This document shows positions 7,172-14,969 of a stretch of DNA of 19,002 nucleotides, one piece after another; position 1 is the first letter of the stretch, and each line of letters starts with the position of its first letter. Made by a program: the position numbers and the translations under genes. The notes under the pieces are model-generated. The model did no database searches and was not told the origin of the DNA. It was given only the letters and a program-made list of their open reading frames with translations. This stretch comes from Sutterella sp. (GTDB lineage Bacteria > Pseudomonadota > Gammaproteobacteria > Burkholderiales > Burkholderiaceae_F). The DNA lies in NCBI GenBank assembly GCA_020025965.1, contig JAHHRG010000038.1:1-19002 (forward strand). Direction: 5' to 3'.

Positions 7172-8290
7172 TTAGCGACGCAATTTGTCGGCTGTCTGTC
7201 TGACGAGTCTTTCCGTCTCGCTCCAGCCGACGCAGGCATCGGTGACTGAACAGCCGTAGACAAGCGGCAGGGGTGCAAGGCCCTTCACCGCTCGATCAAA
7301 GGGCGTCAATTGGGAACCTTCGATGAGATGGCTCTCTAGCATCAAACCGCCTAAGGCCCGACGCAATCGCGGTTCGCCAACGAGTGCGTCCGTGAGAGTT
7401 TCGAAATTCGCCTTGGCTTTCGTCACGTCTTTTCGGCTGTTACCGTGAGCGCAATCAACGATCACACGCGAGAGGAGCCCTCGTTTAACCGCCGCAGAGG
7501 AAGCCTCAAGAATCTTTTCAGGCATCCAATTTTCATTGGTACGCCCGCCGCGCAAAACAAGATGACCGTCGGGGTTGCCGACGGTTTCAATCAGGCACAC
7601 CCGCCCGTCGGGACCCACGCCCAATCGGGATCGAGGTCTCGAGGCTATGCTCATTGCTTCCAAGGCCGGCTCAATCGCACCTTCAGTGGAATTCTTAAAG
7701 CCCACCGGCATCGGCAGTTCGCCCGCCATTTCTCGATGAACGGGACTCTCAACAGTCCGGGCTCCGATGCACATCCAACTGATCAGGTCCTGCAGATATT
7801 GAGGGACAAAGGGACTCAGAGCCTCGCTCGCAACAGGCACGCCGATTTCGTTAATACGTAGCATGAGCTCACGGGCCTTGAAGAGACCTTCAAGCGTTCG
7901 ACAACTGCCGTCCAAACTCGGGTCGTTCAACCACCCGGTCCAACCGACCGACGTTCGCGGCTTCTCAACATAGACGCGCATGACAGGGAGAATCACGTCC
8001 GACACTTCGTCCGCAAGTCTCGCTAAACGCCGTGCATATTCCAATGCAGACGTTTCGTCATGAATAGAGCAAGGTCCTGCAATTAGCAGGAGTCGCTCGT
8101 CTTCCCCTTTCAGCACTGCCCTCACCGCACGGCGGCTCTCGACAACCAATGCTTTCACACGGTCGGAGGCGGGATAGCGGGCCCCGACTTCAATCGGCAT
8201 CGGCAGCGTGCGGGCGAAGGCCGACACGGACGCTTGGTCCGCATCGGTTTCGGACGCCGATCGCATGGAGACCGGAGAGAAGTCGGACAT
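7172..8290 (-). CDS. 3-deoxy-7-phosphoheptulonate (DAHP) synthase, class I
   Basis: Catalyses the first shikimate step, PEP plus erythrose-4-phosphate to DAHP, and is usually the feedback-controlled entry enzyme. The 372-residue single-domain protein matches the AroG/AroF/AroH type: LLLIAGPCSIHD, MRVYVEKPRTSVGWTGWLND, WMCIGARTVESPVHREM, GFKNSTEG, VDCAHGNSRKD and ESHLIEG. There is no regulatory ACT or chorismate mutase domain. Which aromatic amino acid inhibits it cannot be read, so no aroF/G/H symbol is given. The ATG has GGAG about 9 nt upstream. It is transcribed against the aro operon, shares a divergent control region with menF, and unlike its neighbours looks ordinarily proteobacterial. 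Confidence 0.93.
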   Translation of the reverse strand: MSDFSPVSMRSASETDADQASVSAFARTLPMPIEVGARYPASDRVKALVVESRRAVRAVLKGEDERLLLIAGPCSIHDETSALEYARRLARLADEVSDVILPVMRVYVEKPRTSVGWTGWLNDPSLDGSCRTLEGLFKARELMLRINEIGVPVASEALSPFVPQYLQDLISWMCIGARTVESPVHREMAGELPMPVGFKNSTEGAIEPALEAMSIASRPRSRLGVGPDGRVCLIETVGNPDGHLVLRGGRTNENWMPEKILEASSAAVKRGLLSRVIVDCAHGNSRKDVTKAKANFETLTDALVGEPRLRRALGGLMLESHLIEGSQLTPFDRAVKGLAPLPLVYGCSVTDACVGWSETERLVRQTADKLRR

Positions 8291-8343
8291 CTGAAAACTC
8301 CGCTATTGAATATGGAAAGATCGTGATCGATCGGAATAGGTAA

Positions 8344-8379
8344 GAAAAAACAACCCGAGTTTGTTCCGGGCGGCTTTTT
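8344..8379. terminator. Weak hairpin flanked by A and T runs
   Basis: CCCG (8354-8357) and CGGG (8367-8370) enclose a 9-nt loop, with an A run on the left and five T on the right. It looks like a weak bidirectional terminator between the two divergent promoters and the DAHP synthase gene. The inferred minus-strand transcription start falls inside it, so an attenuation role is doubtful. Confidence 0.3.
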
Positions 8380-8410
8380 ATTGTACCATACGGTACAGTA
8401 CAAATAATAC
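8375..8410. promoter_or_regulatory. Divergent promoter pair with shared operator
   Basis: TGTACC-ATAC-GGTACA (8382-8397) repeats the aroB palindrome arms. It is embedded in a larger dyad, TTGTAC...GTACAA (8381-8403). On the plus strand TTGTAC (8381-8386) and TAATAC (8405-8410), 18 bp apart, could drive menF. On the minus strand TTGTAC (8403-8398) and TAAAAA (8380-8375), 17 bp apart, could drive the DAHP synthase gene. The palindrome would then occupy the spacers of both promoters. The element is seen directly; promoter assignments and repression are inference. Confidence 0.55.
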
Positions 8411-8508
8411 AGGGCCGGAGCCTCTCGATCGTTTTTCCTCAAAGCCTTCTGCGAGAATGCTAAAAAAGGAGTCTGCGCGCCCTTTGTTGTCGTTCCGAAT
8501 TCAGAGAG

Positions 8509-8534
8509 GCGTTCGATATTGACTATATCGACGC
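8509..8534 (+). promoter_or_regulatory. Stem-loop in the menF leader
   Basis: GCGTTCGATAT and ATATCGACGC pair over 10 bp with one bulged T, around the loop TGACT. It lies 25 nt before the menF ATG in a leader of about 145 nt. No T run follows, so it is not a terminator; it may affect mRNA stability or translation. Confidence 0.45.
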
Positions 8535-8559
8535 TAACCCAAAGAGACAAAAACGAGTC

Positions 8560-9741
8560 ATGGACCATAACGACCGCGTCATTCCCGATTTTCTTGCTGC
8601 AAGGCTCACCGCCGGCGCACCATTTGTGCTTTTCCGCGAGCCGGGTGAAAGCGACTTCAAGAGCTACTTTGCCGATGAAAAAGACATTCTTACCGCCCGC
8701 ACGTCTGCAGCGCTTTTGACTGATCCGACCGCGCGCGACGGTTTCATCTTTGCGCCCTTTTCTGCCGATAAACACCCGCTGTTGTACCTACCGGCTATCT
8801 ACCGAGCTGAAACTAAGGCCGAGCTCCTCTCTCTGATCAAAGCCAATCCTGCATTAACGCCTTCCGTCTTTGCTGTCGAATCCGAGAAAGAAACCGTCGG
8901 CGCGCTCTATGACGAAGCCTCGGCAAAAGCAACCTATCTTGAGATTTTCTCGACAATGAAAGCGGTACTCTCTTCAGGGATCTGCCGCAAGATCGTGCTT
9001 TCTCGACAGAAGTCACAGCCTCTTTCCGCCGACTTTCTCCCCTTTGCCGTTTTCGAGCGTGCCTTGAATCGCTATCCCGACGCCATGGTCTCGATGTTTT
9101 TCCATCCGACGACGGGGCTTTGGATCGGCAGTACGCCCGAAGTACTGGTAAAAACGCGCTCCGGCACAGGGATTGCTTCAGAAACAGGCGAAGCCGACAC
9201 CGTTGCCCTCGCAGGCACCATGCCCTTGCCTCCCGAAGCCGATCTGCCGCCCCTCACCGCATGGTCACACAAAAACCGTGAAGAACAGGCTTATGTCACA
9301 GACTATCTGCGCGACACAATTGCCCGTCACGGCCGGATCCTTTCGGAAAACGGGCCGCGAACCGTTCGTGCGGGCTCGCTCTGTCACCTCAAAACCGAGC
9401 TCCGTCTGACAATGGGCGCCAATCGTGACGCGCTTTGCCGCCTGATTGAGGACCTTCACCCGACGCCCGCTGTCTGCGGCCTTCCCAAAGCCGCGGCATT
9501 CCAAACGCTCCTTGAAGAGGAAGGTGTCGATCGCCGTTGGTATTCGGGCTACTTGGGGCCCGTCGCTTTTAAAGAAGCGGGCCTTCCCGACACGCGTCTT
9601 TACGTCAACCTGCGAACTTTCTCCGTTAAAGACAACACCGTCACCTTCTATGCCGGAGGCGGTTTGGTTAGGGAATCCGAAGCCGCAAGCGAATGGCTTG
9701 AAACCGAATACAAAATGCAAACTATGATGAGGACCCTTTGA
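8560..9741 (+). CDS. menF: Isochorismate synthase
   Basis: Isomerises chorismate to isochorismate, the committed step to menaquinone; Mg2+ dependent. The 393-residue protein belongs to the chorismate-binding family. The C-terminal catalytic half shows KIVLSRQKSQPL, GSTPEVLVK, ALAGTMPLP, LHPTPAVCGLPK and YAGGGLV with a final EW.ET motif. LHPTPAVCG and the invariant AGGG region separate it from anthranilate synthase. It is close to Bacteroidota MenF in style. The Shine-Dalgarno is weak and a stem-loop precedes the start. It heads the menF-menD-menC-aroE/K-aroQ unit, and its stop overlaps the menD start (TGATG). Entry towards siderophores is an alternative role for such enzymes, but menD and menC next door make menaquinone the clear reading. 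Confidence 0.92.
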   Translation: MDHNDRVIPDFLAARLTAGAPFVLFREPGESDFKSYFADEKDILTARTSAALLTDPTARDGFIFAPFSADKHPLLYLPAIYRAETKAELLSLIKANPALTPSVFAVESEKETVGALYDEASAKATYLEIFSTMKAVLSSGICRKIVLSRQKSQPLSADFLPFAVFERALNRYPDAMVSMFFHPTTGLWIGSTPEVLVKTRSGTGIASETGEADTVALAGTMPLPPEADLPPLTAWSHKNREEQAYVTDYLRDTIARHGRILSENGPRTVRAGSLCHLKTELRLTMGANRDALCRLIEDLHPTPAVCGLPKAAAFQTLLEEEGVDRRWYSGYLGPVAFKEAGLPDTRLYVNLRTFSVKDNTVTFYAGGGLVRESEAASEWLETEYKMQTMMRTL

Positions 9742-11399
9742 TGTTTTCCGACAAACCCGCCGTTTTGGAACTTGCCGCACTTTTGAAAGCTCACGGCATC
9801 AATCGAATTGTTCTCTCCCCCGGCAGCCGTAACGTCCCTATCGTCCGAACTTTGGCATCGGACCCGTTTTTTGATTGCCATGCCGTCACCGACGAGCGCA
9901 GCGCCGCTTTCTATGCCATGGGGCTAGCGTTGGAAGACGGTCGACCCGCAGTCGTTTGCTGCACGTCCGGCACAGCGCTTTTGAATTTTCATTCTGCGGT
10001 TGCCGAAAGCTTTTATCAGCAGATTCCCCTGATCGTTATCTCCGCCGACCGACCCGAAGCTTGGATCGGTCAGATGGACGGTCAGACACTGCCTCAGGCG
10101 CATGTCTTCGATTCTCTTGTCAAAGCCTCTTTTGCGATTCCGAACGTTCAAAGCGCAGAAGACCGCTGGCAGGCCAATCGACAGATTAACGAAGCCCTCC
10201 TCAAGGCCTCGGCCGCCCCCTGCGGCCCCGTACATTTGAATATTCCTATTTCGGAACCTTTCTTTGCGACGCCCGTCACCGAATTGCCCGAAACGCGCGT
10301 GATTCGCCGAGTAGCATCCGTTGACGAATTCCTAGCAAACGAAAAGCTCGTCGAAACGCTTCGAACGTCGGCCTGCCGTTGGCTTATTGCCGGACAGCGC
10401 CCGCCCGGCCGAGCTTTATCGCCCAAGGCCGCTGCGCCTTACGTCGGCTTTGCCGAGCACCTTGCCAATCGCGTCATCCCCGGGGCCTTCCGGCGTCTTG
10501 ATCCGCTCTTTATGTCTTTGACGGACGTAGAACGAACCCAAAGTGCCCCCGATCTCGTCATTACTTTCGGCGGACATATCGTCTCAAAGCAGTTGAAGCG
10601 TTACCTCCGCCAGGTCCGCCCTGCGAACCACTGGCATGTAAGCCCCGACGGAGCCGTGGCCGACGTTTTCCAATGTCAGACTTTGGCGGTAGCAGCCGAT
10701 CCGATCGACTTTCTTGAAAAAATTGTCGAGCTCTTCTCTCAGAAGGATTCCGCCACCGCCGAACGCGAACGATGGAGCGCTTTCACCAACCGCTTGCCGG
10801 CACCTGACTTCGCCTATTCCGAAATGAAGGCTTTGGGCGGATTGATGGCGAAACTTCCCGCCAACGCCGTTTTGCACCTCGGGAACAGTTCCGTCGTTCG
10901 ATACGCAGAGCACTTCTCCGTTCCCGACGGTGTTTCCTGCTATTGCAATCGCGGAACGTCGGGTATTGACGGTTCTTTGTCGACCGCCGTAGGCTATGCC
11001 GCCGCTAATAAGAAGCTCAATTTCACCCCGATCGGTGACCTTTCTTTCTTCTACGACATGAATGCCCTCTGGAGCGTCAATGGCAACGCCAATATCCGCA
11101 TTCTGTTGCTCAACAACGCGGGCGGCGAAATCTTTCATGCTCTACCCGGCATGCAGGTGGGCGACGGTCCCGGTCGCTTTATTACCGCCGATCACGATGC
11201 GTCGGCTGCCGCTTGGGCGAAAAGCCGCGGTTTCGAGTATTTGGCCGCGACAAACGATGAGGAAACCGAGAACGCTCTGACCGTATTCACGAAGGCAGAG
11301 GCCGACCGTCCGATGCTCCTTGAAGTCTTTACCGACAAGACGCGCGACATTGAGATCCTCAGAGAGTGGCTCGACCTTGTTAAAACGGCTGCGCTCTAA
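9741..11399 (+). CDS. menD: SEPHCHC synthase (MenD, ThDP-dependent)
   Basis: Condenses isochorismate with 2-oxoglutarate-derived succinic semialdehyde-ThDP to give SEPHCHC in menaquinone synthesis. The 552-residue protein has the ThDP enzyme layout: N-terminal PYR domain with SPGSRNVPIV and the activating Glu in VTDERSAAFYA, SADRPEAWIGQMDGQTL, NIPISEPFF, and a C-terminal PP domain with NRGTSGIDGSLSTAVG and the ThDP/Mg motif GDLSFFYDMNAL...LLNNAGGEIF. ATG 9741 overlaps the menF stop by one base and has AGGA 7 nt upstream; the TTG one codon earlier is less likely. Very Bacteroidota-like in wording across its length. Confidence 0.95.
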   Translation: MFSDKPAVLELAALLKAHGINRIVLSPGSRNVPIVRTLASDPFFDCHAVTDERSAAFYAMGLALEDGRPAVVCCTSGTALLNFHSAVAESFYQQIPLIVISADRPEAWIGQMDGQTLPQAHVFDSLVKASFAIPNVQSAEDRWQANRQINEALLKASAAPCGPVHLNIPISEPFFATPVTELPETRVIRRVASVDEFLANEKLVETLRTSACRWLIAGQRPPGRALSPKAAAPYVGFAEHLANRVIPGAFRRLDPLFMSLTDVERTQSAPDLVITFGGHIVSKQLKRYLRQVRPANHWHVSPDGAVADVFQCQTLAVAADPIDFLEKIVELFSQKDSATAERERWSAFTNRLPAPDFAYSEMKALGGLMAKLPANAVLHLGNSSVVRYAEHFSVPDGVSCYCNRGTSGIDGSLSTAVGYAAANKKLNFTPIGDLSFFYDMNALWSVNGNANIRILLLNNAGGEIFHALPGMQVGDGPGRFITADHDASAAAWAKSRGFEYLAATNDEETENALTVFTKAEADRPMLLEVFTDKTRDIEILREWLDLVKTAAL

Positions 11400-11420
11400 G
11401 GTTTAAACAAAGGAATAATC

Positions 11421-12479
11421 ATGTTCAAAGCTCAAATCATTCCCCACCGTCTCGTCTTCAAGGAGCCGGCCGGCACCTCTCGCGGCGTCTATAGAACGAG
11501 AAACGTGCATTATGTGATTCTGACCGACGAGACCGGTCGCACCGGGATCGGCGAATGCGCGCCGCTTTTAAAGCTGAGCTGTGACGATCGTCCCGATTAC
11601 GAAGAAGTCCTGCGTCAGGCTGTCGATCTCACCGCTAAAACGGGCGTGATTCCCTTTGAAGACCTTCGTCCCTGGCCCTCGATTCTCTGCGGTCTCGAAA
11701 TGGCGACGGCACACCTGAAAGCCGGTTCGCTCGCCTTGTCGGATACCCCTTTTGCGAGATCCGAAGCCGGCATTCCCATTAACGGACTGATTTGGATGGG
11801 CAGCTATGAACGCATGGCCGAGCGTATTCGCGAAAAGACCGCTCAACATTTCCATTGTCTGAAACTCAAAATCGGGGCAATCGACTTTGAAAAGGAACTC
11901 GACCTTCTCGCGCGTATTCGCGAGGAATTCGGCCCCGATGTCGTCGAACTTCGCGTAGATGCCAACGGGGCTTTTTCGCCTGCCGATGCGAAGAAAAAAC
12001 TCGAGCGTCTGGCTCAATTTGAGCTTCACTCCATTGAGCAGCCTATTCGTGCGGGAAACTGGGAGGCCATGGGCGAACTCTGTCGGGAAACGCCGATTCC
12101 GATCGCTTTGGACGAAGAACTGATCGGGATAAACAATCCCGAGGAAAAGGCCCGCTTACTCGACACGATTCTCCCTCAGTACATTATTCTGAAGCCCTCG
12201 CTTCACGGGGGCTTTATGGGAGGCGACGAGTGGATCAAGCTGGCCGCCGAACGCGATATCCCCTACTGGGCCACGTCTGCCCTTGAATCCAATATCGGGC
12301 TCAATGCCATTGCCCATTGGTGTGCCGCTCACTGTGTGACCCGCGCTCAGGGACTCGGCACCGGGATGCTTTACACGAACAATATCGAGATGCCGCTCAC
12401 CGTCAAGGGCGACAAACTGCATTACTTAGGCGAAACGGGCTGCGACCCCGTTGCCGCCGTTCGTGCTTTGGTTGACTAA
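11421..12479 (+). CDS. menC: o-Succinylbenzoate synthase
   Basis: Dehydrates SHCHC to o-succinylbenzoate in the menaquinone pathway; an enolase-superfamily enzyme needing Mg2+. The 352-residue protein shows the expected barrel residues: KLKIGAIDF (catalytic Lys pair), RVDANGAF (Asp metal ligand), EQPI (Glu), ALDEEL (Asp/Glu) and YIILKPSLHGG (second catalytic Lys). The N-terminal capping part includes KEPAGTSRG and GIGECAPL. It has a good ribosome binding site (AAAGGAA) 21 nt after menD. Long stretches read like Bacteroides MenC (GLIWMG, LDTILPQYIILKPSLHGG, TSALESNIGLNAIA), supporting foreign origin. MenB, MenE and MenH, which complete the side-branch chemistry, are not in this window. Confidence 0.94.
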   Translation: MFKAQIIPHRLVFKEPAGTSRGVYRTRNVHYVILTDETGRTGIGECAPLLKLSCDDRPDYEEVLRQAVDLTAKTGVIPFEDLRPWPSILCGLEMATAHLKAGSLALSDTPFARSEAGIPINGLIWMGSYERMAERIREKTAQHFHCLKLKIGAIDFEKELDLLARIREEFGPDVVELRVDANGAFSPADAKKKLERLAQFELHSIEQPIRAGNWEAMGELCRETPIPIALDEELIGINNPEEKARLLDTILPQYIILKPSLHGGFMGGDEWIKLAAERDIPYWATSALESNIGLNAIAHWCAAHCVTRAQGLGTGMLYTNNIEMPLTVKGDKLHYLGETGCDPVAAVRALVD

Positions 12480-12481
12480 GT

Positions 12482-13738
12482 ATGACCGCCGACAAGCGCT
12501 TCAATATCGACTCGCCTTACGGTCTCATCGGACGGCGTCTCTCTCACAGCTTTTCACCCGAGTTGCATCGGGCTCTCGGAAGCCGGCCCTACGCTCTTTT
12601 TGAATTGGAAGATGAAGACCTAGCCCGTTTCTTGAAAGAGGCTCCCTTTAAGGGCGTCAATGTCACGATTCCCTATAAGGAAAAAGCGATGATGCTTTGC
12701 GACGAATTAACGCCCGTTGCGAAGCTTTGCGGGAACGTCAATACCGTCATCAAAGGCGAAGACGGACGACTCTTAGGGGACAATACGGATTTTGAAGGCT
12801 TAAAACGGGCGATTTTTCGCACCGGTGTGTCACTTCAAGGTCAGTGCGTCATGATTCTCGGCACAGGCGGTGCGGCCAAAACAGCCGGTGCTGTCGTCAA
12901 GGCATTGGGCGCTGCCGACGTTCTATTTGTTTCGCGCACGGCTAAAGACGGTGCGATCACATACGACGCAATGGCCGAACATCCCGAAACGGTTCTTCTC
13001 ATTAACGCAACGCCCGTCGGGATGTCGCCTCAACTTGATGCAATACCGGCCGCGGACCTCCGGAAGCTTCCGGCCCTCGAACTTGTCGTTGATCTCATAT
13101 ACAACCCTTTGAGATCGCAACTTTTGCAAACTGCCGAATCACTCGGCCTTCGCACCGAAAACGGTCTTGCGATGCTGATCGGTCAAGCTGCGGCCGCAGC
13201 CGAACGTTTTCTCCAAACCGACTGCTCCGATAAAGAAGCCGAACTCTTACGCGCTTTCAGAAAACGAATGACAAATATCGTCTTCATCGGTATGCCCGGC
13301 GTCGGTAAAACAACGGTCGGAGAAACGCTGGCACGTCGACTCGGACGCGACTTTATCGATACCGACCGCCTGATTGAGTCCGAGGTGGGATGCCCTTGCG
13401 GCACTTATATCGAAACCCAAGGGATCAAGGCTTTTCGCCGGATCGAAGCAAACGTCATTCGCACTCTCCGTGACCGACGAAGCCTTGTGATTGCAACGGG
13501 GGGCGGCGCTGTGCTTGATCCCGTCAACATGACGAATCTGCGTCTCAACGGTACCGTGTTTCGCCTGACGAGAAAGCTTGAAGACTTGGCCGTTGACGGA
13601 CGGCCGCTTTCGACAGGTTCCGGTCTCAAGAAATTGGCCCTTGAACGCGAAACGCTTTACCGCCGATATGCCGACGAAACGATCGACATCACCGATCTCA
13701 GCTCTGCCCTCGCGACTTTAACGGAACGTTTCCAATGA
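12482..13738 (+). CDS. Fused shikimate dehydrogenase-shikimate kinase (AroE-AroK)
   Basis: A bifunctional 418-residue protein. Residues about 1-260 are shikimate dehydrogenase (3-dehydroshikimate to shikimate, NADPH): SHSFSPELHRAL, NVTIPYKEKA with the catalytic Lys, GDNTDFEGL with the catalytic Asp, and the nucleotide motif LGTGGAAKTA. Residues 263-418 are shikimate kinase: Walker A GMPGVGKTT, DTDRLIE, FRRIE, ATGGGAV and DGRPLS. An internal Met at 263 opens the kinase domain, so separate initiation is possible but lacks a strong ribosome site. The two steps are consecutive, which suits a fusion. It starts 2 nt after menC and overlaps aroQ by 4 bp. Such fusions are known to me mainly from Clostridia-type organisms. 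Confidence 0.94.
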   Translation: MTADKRFNIDSPYGLIGRRLSHSFSPELHRALGSRPYALFELEDEDLARFLKEAPFKGVNVTIPYKEKAMMLCDELTPVAKLCGNVNTVIKGEDGRLLGDNTDFEGLKRAIFRTGVSLQGQCVMILGTGGAAKTAGAVVKALGAADVLFVSRTAKDGAITYDAMAEHPETVLLINATPVGMSPQLDAIPAADLRKLPALELVVDLIYNPLRSQLLQTAESLGLRTENGLAMLIGQAAAAAERFLQTDCSDKEAELLRAFRKRMTNIVFIGMPGVGKTTVGETLARRLGRDFIDTDRLIESEVGCPCGTYIETQGIKAFRRIEANVIRTLRDRRSLVIATGGGAVLDPVNMTNLRLNGTVFRLTRKLEDLAVDGRPLSTGSGLKKLALERETLYRRYADETIDITDLSSALATLTERFQ

Positions 13739-14178
13739 AAATTCTTATCATCAACGGCCCCAACATCAATCTTTTGGGCTTGCGCGAACCCGACATCTAC
13801 GGCCACACGACTTTTAAGACCTTGGAAGACAATCTCCTCACTTGGGGACGGAACGCGGGATTCGAGGTGGAACTTTTCCAATCCAACTGGGAAGGCGCGA
13901 TCGTCGATCGAATCCAGCAGGCCTATTTTGACGATGTCGACGGGCTCGTCATCAATCCGGCCGCTTATACACACACAAGCGTAGCCATTCTCGATGCATT
14001 GAAAGCGACCGACATACCCACCGTCGAAGTCCATATTTCCGACGTTACTCAGCGCGAAGCTTTCCGACAGCAGTCATACGTCTCAGCAGTCGCCGTCAAA
14101 CGCATCGTCGGACACGGCATAGACGGTTACCGTGAGGGAATTGAATTCCTTAAATCCTTTCTAAACGCACGGCAATGA
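13735..14178 (+). CDS. aroQ: 3-dehydroquinate dehydratase, type II
   Basis: Dehydrates 3-dehydroquinate to 3-dehydroshikimate, the third shikimate step, as a small dodecameric type II enzyme. The 147-residue protein shows NGPNINLLGLREPDIYG (flexible lid with catalytic Arg and Tyr), NPAAYTHTSVAI (conserved Asn and His) and EVHISDVTQREAFR (His). It overlaps the aroE/aroK fusion by 4 bp (ATGA), so translation is probably coupled. Last gene of the menF-led unit; a strong bidirectional terminator follows about 50 nt later. The REPDIYG lid is in the Clostridia style. Confidence 0.95.
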   Translation: MKILIINGPNINLLGLREPDIYGHTTFKTLEDNLLTWGRNAGFEVELFQSNWEGAIVDRIQQAYFDDVDGLVINPAAYTHTSVAILDALKATDIPTVEVHISDVTQREAFRQQSYVSAVAVKRIVGHGIDGYREGIEFLKSFLNARQ

Positions 14179-14225
14179 CCTGACTGCGGCTGAAACTACC
14201 GACACGTCGTACCAGCCAAAAAAGA

Positions 14226-14278
14226 AACCCGCCCTTTCGACCTTTCTGAAGAAATATCGAAAGCGGCGGGTTTTGCTT
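14226..14278. terminator. Bidirectional terminator between aroQ and hydrogenase operon
   Basis: AAACCCGCC-CTTTCGA pairs with TCGAAAG-C-GGCGGGTTT (one bulged C), a stem of about 16 bp around a 16-nt loop. T-rich tracts follow on both strands (plus GTTTTGCTTT; minus TTTCTTTTTT). It serves the convergent aroQ and cytochrome b ends. Confidence 0.92.
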
Positions 14279-14297
14279 TATTTGTCAAGCAAGCTAA

Positions 14298-14969
14298 TTA
14301 GGCATCCTTCTCCGTATTGGTTCGTACGACATCGCGTTCGAGCCAGACGGGCGAATGGTGTTCGGCCGATTCCCAGGAAATCGTACCCGGACCGAGGCGC
14401 CAGATGCCCTTGAAGTGTTCCATCGAGAGAAGTGCGAGCGGGATGTGCACGCAAACGACCAGGAGCGAAACGATGATGGAGCCCCAAACATGGAAGTAGT
14501 ACATCCAAACGAAAGCGGCCTTACCGATCAAAGGAGCACCGATCCAGAGAACCCAGCCCGTCAGAGCCAACAAGGCAATCATGGCAATGAAGAGCAGATA
14601 AGAAGCCTTCTGGCCGGCGTTGTACCGGCCCTGAGGCGTCACTTCAACAGGACCGAACGGAATGCCGAACAACTTGCGCGGGTAACCGCCGAAGTTGCGG
14701 AACCACAGAATGGTGTTCATGTCCCATTCCAAACAGGCCTTCAAAATCAAGGCAAAGCGATCGGGTGCGAGCGTCACGAAAGCCAGGAGATTGAAGGTGA
14801 AAACGGAGCCCAAAATCAAGTGCCAGAGCATGAGCATTTCGGCCGTTTCGCCGGCAGGTGCTGCAAAGTACACGTAGGCACCGGTCCCTAACAAGGCGAA
14901 CCACGTGACAGCGTTCACGCCGTGGAAGATCTTATCGGACGTATGGAATCGAAGAATGCGATCAGCCAT
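14298..14969 (-). CDS. Cytochrome b subunit (FdnI-like), hydrogenase membrane anchor
   Basis: A 223-residue integral membrane di-haem cytochrome b of the formate dehydrogenase gamma/Ni-hydrogenase cytochrome b type. It should pass electrons from the periplasmic hydrogenase to the quinone pool. Four hydrophobic segments are visible (about 18-37, 46-68, 123-146, 155-178). Candidate haem ligands are His16, His50, His160 and His175, matching the FdnI pattern of one His each in helices 1 and 2 and two in helix 4. The ATG at 14969 is chosen over the longer reading (start 14996) because AGGAGG lies 7 nt upstream. It overlaps the small-subunit gene by 8 bp, so the two are probably coupled. It is identified as a hydrogenase partner by operon position; its closest sequence relatives are formate dehydrogenase subunits. 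Confidence 0.85.
   Translation of the reverse strand: MADRILRFHTSDKIFHGVNAVTWFALLGTGAYVYFAAPAGETAEMLMLWHLILGSVFTFNLLAFVTLAPDRFALILKACLEWDMNTILWFRNFGGYPRKLFGIPFGPVEVTPQGRYNAGQKASYLLFIAMIALLALTGWVLWIGAPLIGKAAFVWMYYFHVWGSIIVSLLVVCVHIPLALLSMEHFKGIWRLGPGTISWESAEHHSPVWLERDVVRTNTEKDA

Noticed and set aside
8344..8379. Transcription attenuator of the DAHP synthase gene
   Set aside because: The stem is only 4 bp and the inferred transcription start falls within it.
8484..8522. 12-residue leader peptide (TTG start) in the menF leader, suggesting attenuation
   Set aside because: Rare start codon, ribosome site 12 nt away, no run of aromatic codons and no terminator after it.
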